The translations under genes were made by a program, and so were the position numbers. The notes under the pieces were generated by a model that was not told the origin of the DNA, did not search any database, and was given only the letters and a program-made list of their open reading frames with translations. Shown piece by piece: positions 49,467 to 58,757 of a DNA stretch of 64,000 bases. The DNA is from Trichomonas vaginalis G3 (taxonomy: Eukaryota; Parabasalia; Trichomonadida; Trichomonadidae): NCBI RefSeq assembly GCF_026262505.1, contig NC_067207.1:24582082-24646081 (forward strand), in the 5' to 3' direction. The stretch's first letter is position 1. The number at the start of each line of letters is the position of its first letter.

Positions 49467-49829
49467 CTAATGTCCGCCTAGTCTCTTACGTTTCCTGTTG
49501 AGTTCCATAGCATTCTTTAACTGGAGCTCATACATTCTGTTTCTCCTCTGGTAGAAAACATATTCTGGGTCAACTCCTGTGTTCGCGTCATCTGCATAAA
49601 GTTGTTTATATCCCACTTCAGGGTTTGTATAAAACTCTTTCCATCTCATATTTGCATACCATGGTGGCAAACCTAACGCAGCGTCATTTGACATGGCAGT
49701 TTGCATTTGTACATCTGTTGGCACTTGACCATAGTTTGCCATTGCAGTTTGTATTCTAACTTCATTTGGAATATTCTCTGGGTTTGGTTGTCCAGGTTGC
49801 TGTGCATTCGCTAAGTTCTGTGCGTCCAT
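49467..49829 (-). CDS. 120-residue Maverick protein
   Basis: Open. Ala/Gln/Asn/Pro-rich N-terminus with an internal duplication (IQTAMANYGQVPTDVQMQTA), then GLPPWYANMRWKEFYTNPEV and a basic end (ELNRKRKRLGGH). The protein is identical to the copy C protein. It lies between the amphipathic protein and the membrane ORF. Probably a virion protein; no family is recognised. Confidence 0.65.
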   Translation of the reverse strand: MDAQNLANAQQPGQPNPENIPNEVRIQTAMANYGQVPTDVQMQTAMSNDAALGLPPWYANMRWKEFYTNPEVGYKQLYADDANTGVDPEYVFYQRRNRMYELQLKNAMELNRKRKRLGGH

Positions 49830-49852
49830 TTAATATTAGATAAAAATATCTC

Positions 49853-49984
49853 TTACGAGTACATATACTGAACATTTGCAGGCATTGGTTCATCTTCATA
49901 TTCTCTATATCTTTCTGCCACGTCAAATAAATAAATGACACAATGGAAAAAACCTAAAACAAGTAGTCCTATTTCAAACCACAT
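49853..49984 (-). CDS. 43-residue membrane protein overlapping the methyltransferase
   Basis: MWFEIGLLVLGFFHCVIYLF is a single membrane span, followed by an acidic cytoplasm-like tail ending PANVQYMYS. It overlaps the last 16 bp of the methyltransferase in another frame, and is identical in copy C. Confidence 0.6.
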   Translation of the reverse strand: MWFEIGLLVLGFFHCVIYLFDVAERYREYEDEPMPANVQYMYS

Positions 49985-50787
49985 TTACTTACTAATAAAA
50001 TTTCTTTATTGTGACACTTTCTCCAGTTTATAGGACCTCTCTCATATTCTATCTTGTCATATATAAACTCATAGTCATGTATGTCCTCTAACCATCTCAT
50101 AACGGTTTCCAAACCACTTTTATCGGATGTAAAGTAAAAGCATGGATGGTTATGTAAAACGTCTAAAGTTTCTAAAGAGTCTCTCAAAGTCCAGTCTACT
50201 TGGTATTGAAAATCCCATGTGTTATAGAACGGTGGGTCCACTATAAAGAAAACATTTTCCTTGTCTTTATATTTTTCATACAAATCTGTCCAATGACATC
50301 TCACAAACTCTATACCCTCAATATATTTTTCTATGTCCTCTTTGAAAACATTTGTATAGTTAAGATATAAAACTTTTGACATAAGTGTTTCAATGTCATG
50401 AACTCTTATAGCACCACTATATAATAGTCTAGCAGATATACTATCCCAGTCTATATATTCTGCTTTTTTCAAAACCTCTCTCACAATATTTTTGTTATCT
50501 AATGGTATACGTTCCATCTTACCTATAGGTATCTTTTCTTTTAACTCTTTCAATATATTGTTTGTGTCTGGAATATGTTTGAGACGGTCCATATAGTTGT
50601 CGAAGTCATTGCATATAATCTTTGAGTCTGGGAATATTATATGGCACAAATGGGATATATAGAAACTTCCACCGAACAAATCTACAAATGTTAGACCATT
50701 CGGTAGTTTCTTAAGTTCTCTCAATATAATATCTTTACATTTACTCTTATTTCCAAAGAACGGTAACGGAGGTTTTGTAAAATTCAT
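49969..50787 (-). CDS. D12-class DNA adenine methyltransferase
   Basis: 272 codons, open. Motif X PLPFFGNKSKCKD, motif I FVDLFGGSF (S-adenosylmethionine binding) and catalytic motif IV DPPF at residues 184-187 place it in the Dam/D12 (MethyltransfD12) family, which makes N6-methyladenine. Length matches bacterial and phage Dam enzymes. It lies next to the right terminus in all three Mavericks. It may mark element DNA or influence host chromatin, since N6-methyladenine is reported in T. vaginalis. Confidence 0.88.
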   Translation of the reverse strand: MNFTKPPLPFFGNKSKCKDIILRELKKLPNGLTFVDLFGGSFYISHLCHIIFPDSKIICNDFDNYMDRLKHIPDTNNILKELKEKIPIGKMERIPLDNKNIVREVLKKAEYIDWDSISARLLYSGAIRVHDIETLMSKVLYLNYTNVFKEDIEKYIEGIEFVRCHWTDLYEKYKDKENVFFIVDPPFYNTWDFQYQVDWTLRDSLETLDVLHNHPCFYFTSDKSGLETVMRWLEDIHDYEFIYDKIEYERGPINWRKCHNKEILLVSKCGLK

Positions 50788-51057
50788 TTATATATAATAA
50801 TAAAAATGTTTTTACCCGAAAAGTGACAGAAAAGTGACAAAACATGAAAACATATATAATTTGTGAAAAGCGACACATTATATAATGTTTTCGACCCAGA
50901 AGAAGGCTTCTTCCCAGAAGCAATGGAGGAAGAAGAAGAGTCCTCCGAATTCACACCAGAAGACTAACAATTTTCCGAATAAAAACTTCATTTATACTAA
51001 ACATCTTCGGGGCTAGAGGGCACGAAGTGCCTGGAAGCCCCACTACCTTTTTTTTTT
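50788..51057 (-). repeat. Right end of copy B with terminal hairpin
   Basis: Contains GAAAAGTGACAGAAAAGTGACA next to the methyltransferase start and a shared CGACACATTATATAATG phrase. The terminal hairpin (inner arms GGCAC/GTGCC), CACTACC and 10 T follow. Only about 55-75 bp clearly match the left end, so the inverted terminal repeat is short here. Confidence 0.75.
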
Positions 51058-51062
51058 GATTG
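51058..51062 (+). repeat. Target-site duplication of copy B, right
   Basis: GATTG, identical to 26402-26406. Confidence 0.85.
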
Positions 51063-51563
51063 CATATTAAATGCCATTTAGGAAATATCCTCACTATAAA
51101 CTTTTTCATATTATATGAAAGATGTGATAGAATTGTTTATTTCGTCGTAAAAAAGCTTATTAATAATATATTAAAGTTTGAATTGAGTCAAAGATATATT
51201 TCTAGTGAATACCAATGATATAGATCTCACCCATCTCTCTCTTTTTATATTGTGAAGTGAATCCAAATATGCTATTTTAATAATATATAGATGAAATTCA
51301 TTGTGGAAATGTAAAACCAATTTGAAAATCAACTGTTTTTAAACTTTGACTTATAATTTTTTATTATTTATGACGTTAATTTCAATGAATTCTTTCAATA
51401 TTGAATAATAAATTGAGAAGGTGCGGGTCGATTAAAAAAATTGGAGCTTTTAAAAAATAATTGTTTATAACTTTTGCACATGCATGTGATCTTCACGGGG
51501 CAGAGTTGTATAATAACGAACAAATTAGAAAAAATTTAAAACAATAAAATTTACATTGAATGT
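51063..51563. other. Host intergenic DNA, no gene seen
   Basis: AT-rich host sequence continuing from the empty-site flank. I see no supported ORF or repeat. Confidence 0.5.
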
Positions 51564-51788
51564 CTAGAAGGCGGGATTTGTTAAGTCTAATCCTAGTTTT
51601 TCAGCTCTTAATAAGTCTAAATCTTCATGTATTAATTTTGATTGAGGGATATCTGTTTTTTTATGATGATGTATTCTTTTAAGTTGATTTTCATTTGGCA
51701 TAGAAGTTACTGGATCGCATTCTATGATATATTGATTTGGGGTGTTGCAATCAACAATAAATCTGATGATTCTACTCTTTGAAGACAT
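51564..51788 (-). CDS. Small host ORF of unknown function
   Basis: 74 codons from the only ATG, MSSKSRIIRFIVDCNTPNQY, ending LRAEKLGLDLTNPAF. It has a protein-like strand-then-helix composition. The upstream extension of the frame lacks an ATG. No family is recognised; it could be a small gene or a fragment of a larger one. Confidence 0.45.
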   Translation of the reverse strand: MSSKSRIIRFIVDCNTPNQYIIECDPVTSMPNENQLKRIHHHKKTDIPQSKLIHEDLDLLRAEKLGLDLTNPAF

Positions 51789-52287
51789 GGAATATCCTAA
51801 CAAGAAAAATATGAGAGAAAAAAAATTTAGATTTTTTGACTTATTTGGTGATTTTTTCAATTCATTTTCAATGCGATTCAAAAAAAATTATATGGGAACG
51901 CAATGAATGATTTCTATTATAATCATATATGAATATGTGAATGTGGCCATACCAAATTATTTGAATGGGTTTGAAATAAACTCCTTTAGCTTATCAAACG
52001 CCAACTTACTTTGAGCGGAATATTGTAATAAACAGAAATTCATCAAAAGTGACAGCTCTCAATTTTTTGACATTTGTAAATTCTAAATTGAATGAGAAAA
52101 ATGAAATAATACTAAGCATAATACAATATTCTAGATTTAATTATAATTAGGAAAAAGTTAGTTTTGAGAGTACTTTTCATAGGCATATAGAATGAAATCT
52201 TCTGAAAAATAATATCACATAAACTCATATTATTTTCTAATATATAACTATTTTATATAAAAATCAAATTCAATGATCTTAAAAGCG

Positions 52288-53023
52288 AAGGATAAACCTC
52301 AAAATTTACGAATATAATGAGTGGAAATATAATGCTTATCTATCATAAAACCATATGAAATATCAATTTTTGCTTTACGCCTAATTTTTGACGACAATTA
52401 GCAAAAAATGTTAAATGTTAACACTCAGTCCATTTGAATATGAAAAATAAAATTGACTTTGATTAAATGTTTTTATTTATCATGCAATTCTTCTGGCGAC
52501 CAAAGATTTGAATAAAAGTTCAAAAAATAAGATAGCTTAAAAAATAATATACGGTAGTGTTTACTAATAGATGAATAGTATATAAATTCTATTAAAATGG
52601 ATTTGATCCAAAAAAATATATAAAATTTGATCATAAATAAAATCGTTTTAAATTACTTCTTCATTTAAATTATAACAATTATTTTTGGTTTTATATTTTT
52701 TGGATCAAATCCATTTTAATAGAATTTATATACTATTCATCTATTAGTAAACACTACCGTATATTATTTTTTAAGCTATCTTATTTTTTGAACTTTTATT
52801 CAAATCTTTGGTCGCAAGAAGAATTGCATGATAAATAAAAACATTTAATCAAAGTCAATTTTATTTTTCATATCCAAATGGACTGAGTGTTAACATTTAA
52901 CATTTTTTGCTAATTGTCGTCAAAAATTAGGCGTAAAGCAAAAATTGATATTTCATATGGTTTTATGATAGATAAGCATTATATTTCCACTCATTATATT
53001 CGTAAATTTTGAGGTTTATCCTT
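52288..53023. repeat. Long near-perfect inverted repeat
   Basis: Left arm 52288-52616 and right arm 52696-53023 are reverse complements over about 328 bp with only a few mismatches (one in the ATTCTTCTGGCGACC / TTGCGACC region) and one indel. The spacer is 79 bp. The arms hold no ORF. It could be a foldback-type DNA element, the source of a long RNA hairpin, or an assembly artefact; the mismatches argue against a pure artefact. Confidence 0.85.
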
Positions 53024-53202
53024 AGTAGTATATATGACGGGTTGTGTGACTTTTTTGTAAACGTAAGAATTCATACAATATAGAACGATTTTGTATCATT
53101 TTTTTAACATATGAAGTAAAAAATGTATGATTCTTACGGTTTTTATTCTTACGTTTTTGAATAAATCAAGATTTAAAAAATTTTCAAAATTGTAAGACAT
53201 TT

Positions 53203-53332
53203 AAAAAAAAAAAAAAAAAAAAGGTAGTGGGGCCTCCAGGCACTTCGTGCCTTCTAGCCCTGAGGATGTTTGGTATAATGAAGTTTTTTTTTTTCTTGGG
53301 ATGGCCTTCCAGGCACTTCGTGCCTTCTAGCC
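53203..53332 (+). repeat. Left terminal repeat of copy C with duplicated tip
   Basis: The hairpin unit CCAGGCACTTCGTGCCTTCTAGCCC occurs twice in tandem, at 53236-53260 and 53308-53332, each followed by a GTTTAGTATAAATGAAG-like phrase. The other Maverick ends in the window have one unit. Confidence 0.75.
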
Positions 53333-53439
53333 CATAAAAAGTTTAGTATAAATGAAGTTTTTATTCGGAAAACCTTCTTCTGGGTCGAAAAACATTATAT
53401 AATGTGTCGCTTTTCACAAATTATATATGTTTTCATGTT

Positions 53440-53715
53440 TTGTCATGATTTCATCGTAAATGTTTTGTCATGATTTCATCGTAAATGTTTTGTCATGACT
53501 TCATCGTAAATGTTTTGTCAAGACTTCTTCGTAAAATGTTTTGTCATGACTTCATCGTAAATGTTTTGTCAAGACTTCTTCGTAAAATGTTTTGTCAAGA
53601 CTTCTTCGTAAATGTTTTGTCAAGACTTCTTCGTAAAATGTTTTGTCAAGACTTCTTCGTAAATGTTTTGTCAAGACTTCTTCGTAAATGTTTTGTCAAG
53701 ACTTCTTCGTAAAAT
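53440..53715. repeat. 25-bp tandem repeat ATGTTTTGTCAAGACTTCTT
   Basis: Roughly ten head-to-tail 25-bp units of ATGTTTTGTCA(A/T)GA(C/T)TTC(T/A)TCGTAA, some with one extra A, so a frame encoding a repeated Cys/Phe/Val-rich peptide appears; it is an artefact. The variable positions 2 and 9 of the inner dyad change together. Confidence 0.85.
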
Positions 53716-53723
53716 CAGACAAA

Positions 53724-53785
53724 AATAAAGTTTAGGGTAGAAGGTTAGATCTAACCTCTTTTCTAACCTCTTTTCTACCCTCATG
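53724..53785. repeat. GGTTAGATCTAACC hairpin
   Basis: Single hairpin of the main family (GGGTAGAAGGTTAGATC...), followed by three more 25-bp units up to about 53875 and then TCACTTTTCTGTCACTTTTC just before the methyltransferase. Confidence 0.8.
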
Positions 53786-53920
53786 AATTTTCATGATTTC
53801 ATCGTAAATGTTTTGTCAAGACTTCTTCATCGTACATGTTTTGTCAAGACTTCTTCATCGTACATGTTTTGTCACTTTTCTGTCACTTTTCAGGAAAAAC
53901 ATTTTTATTATTATATATAA

Positions 53921-54739
53921 ATGAATTTTACAAAACCACCGTTACCGTTCTTTGGAAATAAGAGTAGATGTAAAGATATTATATTGAGAGAACTTAAGAA
54001 ACTACCGAATGGTCTAACATTTGTAGATTTGTTCGGTGGAAGTTTCTATATATCCCATTTGTGCCATATAATATTCCCAGACTCAAAGATTATATGCAAT
54101 GACTTCGACAACTATATGGACCGTCTCAAACATATTCCAGACACAAACAATATATTGAAAGAGTTAAAAGAAAAGATACCTATAGGTAAGATGGAACGTA
54201 TACCATTAGATAACAAAAATATTGTGAGAGAGGTTTTGAAAAAAGCAGAATATATAGACTGGGATAGTATATCTGCTAGACTATTATATAGTGGTGCTAT
54301 AAGAGTTCATGACATTGAAACACTTATGTCAAAAGTTTTATATCTTAACTATACAAATGTTTTCAAAGAGGACATAGAAAAATATATTGAGGGTATAGAG
54401 TTTGTGAGATGTCATTGGACAGATTTGTATGAAAAATATAAAGACAAGGAAAATGTTTTCTTTATAGTGGACCCACCGTTCTATAACACATGGGATTTTC
54501 AATACCAAGTAGACTGGACTTTGAGAGACTCTTTAGAAACTTTAGACGTTTTACATAACCATCCATGCTTTTACTTTACATCCGATAAAAGTGGTTTGGA
54601 AACCGTTATGAGATGGTTAGAGGACATACATGACTATGAGTTTATATATGACAAGATAGAATATGAGAGAGGTCCTATAAACTGGAGAAAGTGTCACAAT
54701 AAAGAAATTTTATTAGTAAGTAAATGTGGTTTGAAATAG
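53921..54739 (+). CDS. D12-class DNA adenine methyltransferase, copy C
   Basis: 272 codons, open, nearly identical to copy B. FVDLFGGSF at about residues 34-42 and DPPFY at 184-188 are intact. The start follows a TATTATATATAA spacer shared by all copies. Confidence 0.88.
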   Translation: MNFTKPPLPFFGNKSRCKDIILRELKKLPNGLTFVDLFGGSFYISHLCHIIFPDSKIICNDFDNYMDRLKHIPDTNNILKELKEKIPIGKMERIPLDNKNIVREVLKKAEYIDWDSISARLLYSGAIRVHDIETLMSKVLYLNYTNVFKEDIEKYIEGIEFVRCHWTDLYEKYKDKENVFFIVDPPFYNTWDFQYQVDWTLRDSLETLDVLHNHPCFYFTSDKSGLETVMRWLEDIHDYEFIYDKIEYERGPINWRKCHNKEILLVSKCGLK

Positions 54740-54855
54740 GACTACTTGTTTTAGGTTTTTTCCATTGTGTCATTTATTTATTTGACGTGGCAGAAAGATA
54801 TAGAGAATATGAAGATGAACCAATGCCTGCAAATGTTCAGTATATGTACTCGTAA
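54724..54855 (+). CDS. 43-residue membrane protein, copy C
   Basis: Same protein as 49853-49984. It starts 16 bp before the methyltransferase stop, in another frame. Identical sequence in two copies supports it being a gene. Confidence 0.6.
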   Translation: MWFEIGLLVLGFFHCVIYLFDVAERYREYEDEPMPANVQYMYS

Positions 54856-54878
54856 GAGATATTTTTATCTAATATTAA

Positions 54879-55241
54879 ATGGACGCACAGAACTTAGCGA
54901 ATGCACAGCAACCTGGACAACCAAACCCAGAGAATATTCCAAATGAAGTTAGAATACAAACTGCAATGGCAAACTATGGTCAAGTGCCAACAGATGTACA
55001 AATGCAAACTGCCATGTCAAATGACGCTGCGTTAGGTTTGCCACCATGGTATGCAAATATGAGATGGAAAGAGTTTTATACAAACCCTGAAGTGGGATAT
55101 AAACAACTTTATGCAGATGACGCGAACACAGGAGTTGACCCAGAATATGTTTTCTACCAGAGGAGAAACAGAATGTATGAGCTCCAGTTAAAGAATGCTA
55201 TGGAACTCAACAGGAAACGTAAGAGACTAGGCGGACATTAG
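54879..55241 (+). CDS. 120-residue Maverick protein, copy C
   Basis: Identical in protein sequence to 49467-49829. It starts 23 bp after the membrane ORF stop, with a TAATATTAA spacer before the ATG. Confidence 0.65.
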   Translation: MDAQNLANAQQPGQPNPENIPNEVRIQTAMANYGQVPTDVQMQTAMSNDAALGLPPWYANMRWKEFYTNPEVGYKQLYADDANTGVDPEYVFYQRRNRMYELQLKNAMELNRKRKRLGGH

Positions 55242-55259
55242 ATTTTTACATATAGTAAA

Positions 55260-55502
55260 ATGGGTTTCTTCAGTAAGATAGGAAACTTCTTCAGAAGAGT
55301 TGGAAAAGGTATATGGAATGGAATAAAATCTGTCGGAAGAGGAATTTGGAACGGAGTCAAAAATATTGGTAAAAGAGTAGGTCAGTTTGTTGGTATTATA
55401 CCTAAAGACCCTGAACCAGAAGAACAAGCTCCTGTTATACAACAGCCTGAACCTGCACCACAGTCTAGTTGGCAACCAAATCCAACACCTCAACCGTATT
55501 AA
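55260..55502 (+). CDS. 80-residue amphipathic basic protein, intact
   Basis: Intact form. MGFFSKIGNFFRRVGKGIWN is followed by repeats GIKSVGRGIWNG and GVKNIGKRVGQF, three 11-residue-like amphipathic basic repeats, then VGIIPKDPEPEEQAP and a Pro/Gln tail. This resembles viral membrane-lytic or pVI-like peptides. It is convergent with the fibre-partner gene, 4 bp from its stop. Confidence 0.7.
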   Translation: MGFFSKIGNFFRRVGKGIWNGIKSVGRGIWNGVKNIGKRVGQFVGIIPKDPEPEEQAPVIQQPEPAPQSSWQPNPTPQPY

Positions 55503-55506
55503 AAAA

Positions 55507-56355
55507 TTATATTTTTACCGTTCGATAGTAGTTGTATATGAAACTAAGTTCTAAGTAAAACGCATGGTATAATGGAATTATTCTTTTTCTTCCATCTGTA
55601 GTAAACCATACTTGAAAGTCTGAAATACTTCCACTTGGTGGTTCGTATAACTTTGTAGGTTTTTCGTAAAAGTCATTTGCCAAGCATAAGAAAGAGTTTT
55701 GGGCGCCAGAAAATGAAGCATGAACAATAATAGCAGCTGGGTCGAAAACATCTTTAAATAAATATGGTTCATCTCTTGCATATCGACTGTAAATATTTGC
55801 TAAAGGAAGTTCGACTTTCTGATTTAACATTCTTTGCAAATAATACCATGACATTGCAGTGAATTCTGTATATATTTGTTCGTCTTTCTTTGGATTGTCT
55901 TCGTAGATTTGAAATGACACTTGTGAATTTTGTTTGTCATATACAATTCTCACATAAAGTGTGCTCTCGGTATTTGCATATTCATCAGCATATTTTGCAT
56001 AACATGAATTTATTTTATCTTCTATATTTTTTAACGCAGTCTGTAGAGAAGATGAAAGGTCAACTTGTATTAGCTCAATTTCTTCCCACATTTTTCGTTT
56101 CCCTTCAGATATATAATCTATATGAAACCTTACAATAAATGGAAAACTTTTATCTTCTACAGACACAAACTTCATTCTACGAAAGCCAATAGCTTTTGTG
56201 ACAGATGGGTCTCTTAGCCATCTTAATGGGTAGTCAAAACGATAGCCTTCATGCTTTACGGTCTCTGTCTCAAACTTTTGACCGACATTAGTAAAAAGTT
56301 CATCTAATGGTTTAGTTGTAGCAACTCTTGAATTTTCTTTTTCTATTGGAAGCAT
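55507..56355 (-). CDS. Fibre-partner protein, 282 residues, A/C-type middle
   Basis: Open. Shares both ends with the copy B protein but has the alternative centre (SVEDKSFPFIVRFHIDYISE, SQVSFQIYEDNPKKDEQIYT). It is divergent from the fibre. Confidence 0.7.
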   Translation of the reverse strand: MLPIEKENSRVATTKPLDELFTNVGQKFETETVKHEGYRFDYPLRWLRDPSVTKAIGFRRMKFVSVEDKSFPFIVRFHIDYISEGKRKMWEEIELIQVDLSSSLQTALKNIEDKINSCYAKYADEYANTESTLYVRIVYDKQNSQVSFQIYEDNPKKDEQIYTEFTAMSWYYLQRMLNQKVELPLANIYSRYARDEPYLFKDVFDPAAIIVHASFSGAQNSFLCLANDFYEKPTKLYEPPSGSISDFQVWFTTDGRKRIIPLYHAFYLELSFIYNYYRTVKI

Positions 56356-56373
56356 ATTTTATCTAGAATAAAA
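56356..56373. promoter_or_regulatory. 18-bp near-palindromic divergent promoter, copy C
   Basis: Third instance of the fibre/partner spacer, ATTTTATCTAGAATAAAA on this strand. Confidence 0.6.
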
Positions 56374-57785
56374 ATGTCAAATGAAACAGCGTCTATGAGA
56401 GAAATACAACACAACCGACAACTCATTATGCAAGCTCTAAATAAGAACACAACAAACTTTTCAAACTATTCTAAGATATCTGAGTCATTGAAAGAAGGAA
56501 ACTTAAAACTGACATTAAACCCAATGACAGATGAGTTTCTGTTTCAAGACAAGAAGAACAATACTGTCTGTATAAATCCAACAAAAGGAACTTTAAACGA
56601 GAAACCTATATCTGAACTTCTTTTGAAAGCAGATATTGACAACAAAGCTGACAAAGAATATGTCATTGAAAAAGTTCAAGAAGAACATGACAGAGCAGAT
56701 GCAACATATGCAACGAAAGAACATACTCATCCTGAACTAGCAGACAAAACATATGTTGACAATAAAATGTCAAGTGAAGTGACAAGAGCTGAAAAACGAA
56801 TATTCTAAAAAGACTCATACACATTCTATATCTGAAATAACAGACTTAAACGTTAGCCTTGAAAATAAGGTAGATAAGGGACTTATGGCTAGTGTGTTAG
56901 TGAAGAAGGCGGATAAGGAATATGTGGATGAAAAAGATAAAGAAATTATAGAAAGGGTTGACTGGTACCATGAACGGACATCGAAGATTTTAAAAACTAA
57001 AGCCGATACAGGATGGGTTTCAGGATGTTTAGACCTTAAAGCAGATAAAACTTATGTTAACGATGAGTTAGAGAAGAAAGCAAATAAGACTCATACACAT
57101 ACAAGTTTTACAACTGTTGCTATAGAAAGTATTGAAGGAACGGTTGAAGAAACTGGTGGGGATGCATTATATTGTAAACCTCCTAACTTTCCACAAGGTT
57201 TAACATCGGATGACGACATAACGACGATGAAAAACATTAGATGTAAAGATGTTTATGTCATGAAGGATGAACATAATATTAAATTCACTGCTCAAGATTT
57301 ATATGACAAGAAAGCAGACAAAACAGAGCTTCAAACATTAAAGACAGAAATACTTCAAACATTAATATCCTATAGGCTCTATTTATACGTCAATGAAGTC
57401 AACAAATCCAGAAACAGTTCTGGGTTTTGGAACTTGGACTCAAATAGTCGACAGGTTTTTGTATTGTGCAAACTCTTCAAAGGAAACAGGTGGAAGTAAA
57501 ACGATTTCAGGTGAAAATTTACCTGCACACAGTCACTACATAGATTTAAGTACATCTCAAGCAGGTTGGCATAAGCATAAATTTTGGGATTGGTCAGCAA
57601 TGAAAAAAGGTAAAGGATATGATGTTAAAGACGACGTTCAGTTTGCTATAAATTGTTTCTGGGGTGACACTCAGGGAGATGGAAACCATACACATCGCGT
57701 TTCAGGGTATACGCAAACAACGGGACAAAGTAAAGAATACATGCCACCTTACATGACAGTTTACGCATGGTATAGAATTGCTTAG
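56374..57785 (+). pseudogene. Phage-like receptor-binding fibre, copy C
   Basis: Same domain order as copy B: anchor, ADKTYVDN/KADKEYVDEKDK shaft repeats with THTH, and a collar-like tip with FGTWTQIVDRFLYC and LPAHSHYIDLSTSQAGWHKH, ending TTGQSKEYMPPYMTVYAWYR. Shaft as in B, partner gene as in A. The copy is broken. Confidence 0.82.
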
Positions 57786-58740
57786 TCGTCATTTTCAACT
57801 TCTTTAGCATATTGGTCAGGAGTTGTCTTATATTTGTTAGGAACTGTCTTTGAAAGTATACCACCTTGAACTTTGACAAGTTTGAAACGAGGTCTGACAA
57901 TAGTAGTTTTTATCTTCTGCTTGCAGTGTGTACATTTTGCCATGTTTGCCTAAAACTTCATAATATTCTCTTGTATACTTTCTTCTATTTTTACGAACAC
58001 GAATGTGAGTACCTGTCGGGTTCCCATTGTTGTCATAGTCAATAGTATTTTCATATGGGTCGCGTTTAGGTATTTCTATTTTTACTTTGTCACCTTTCTG
58101 AAGTTTGAAGCCGGCATTCTTTCTTGTTTGTCTCTTTTGACTAAATTATTAAATATATAGTCTTTCTCTAAGTCAGGGTTGTTTTTCATTTCTTCGGGGG
58201 AGTGGTTTCCCAAACCTTTTTGTTTACGGCTATTGTAAATATTTAAAACTTGTCTCATCTTTGCCATGGAGAAGTGTCTATACTTGTCGTCATATGACAT
58301 TTCATTTGCTTCACCACCTTGTGGTTGGTTTAAGTCTCTTAACATTTTTATACATCCGTCAATGACACCAAGAGCAGAATGGTTTTGGTCGACAATGAAA
58401 TATTGGTTTACATTTTTGAACGCAGATAGTTTTTTACATCATCTGATTTGAAAGAACTTTCACAGTCAGATGTCAGTTTTGTTGGATGGTATTTGTCAAC
58501 GAATATTGTCAAAGCTGCTAAGATATCTAAAATATTTTTGGACTGTAATGGTATGGCTTCACAGTATCTTGTGTTTTGACCGACAAATATTAGCCAGTAT
58601 GGTGGTCCATCTTCTCTATACCTCGGAATGTTTTCCAAGATATCCATAAACCAAGCATTTGGTGTTGAACTAAAGATTTTTATCATGAGTGCTTTTTTTG
58701 TTGCCTTAGAAACATAGGGGTCCTTGTTTGGATTCGTCAT
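57782..58740 (-). pseudogene. Maverick integrase, broken copy C
   Basis: Same protein as 45977-46934, with WFMDILENI, LTSDCESSF and the SALGVIDGCI segment visible. Its 3' end overlaps the fibre stop by 4 bp, as in the other copies. Broken. Confidence 0.87.
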
Positions 58741-58757
58741 TTTTTAACCCATAAGAA

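Larger units (their letters stand above)
26407..51057 (+). mobile_element. Maverick/Polinton copy B, both ends present
   Basis: 24,651-bp virus-like element, treated as a fossil. Both ends have A/T tracts, the ACTACC/GGTAGT core and the nested hairpin. The flanks carry a perfect 5-bp duplication. Contents are a left-end gene, a capsid block, helicase, packaging ATPase, an accessory cassette with an HNH gene, protein-primed polB, small virion proteins, integrase, fibre with partner and methyltransferase. The ends look whole; the gene set carries about ten breaks. The perfect target duplication and close similarity to A and C suggest a young insertion. Confidence 0.95.

Noticed and set aside
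50885-51020. Short ORF with a basic or acidic tail next to the right end of B
   Set aside because: One frame from the ATG runs into the terminal hairpin and the acidic frame has no start. Equivalent positions in A and C do not keep it.
53059-53142. Small inverted pair GTAAGAATTCATACA / TGTATGATTCTTAC
   Set aside because: Imperfect, short and isolated in AT-rich DNA; it could easily be chance.
53440-53715. CRISPR-like array
   Set aside because: Units are head-to-tail with no unique spacers and lie inside a eukaryotic Maverick; it is a simple tandem repeat.
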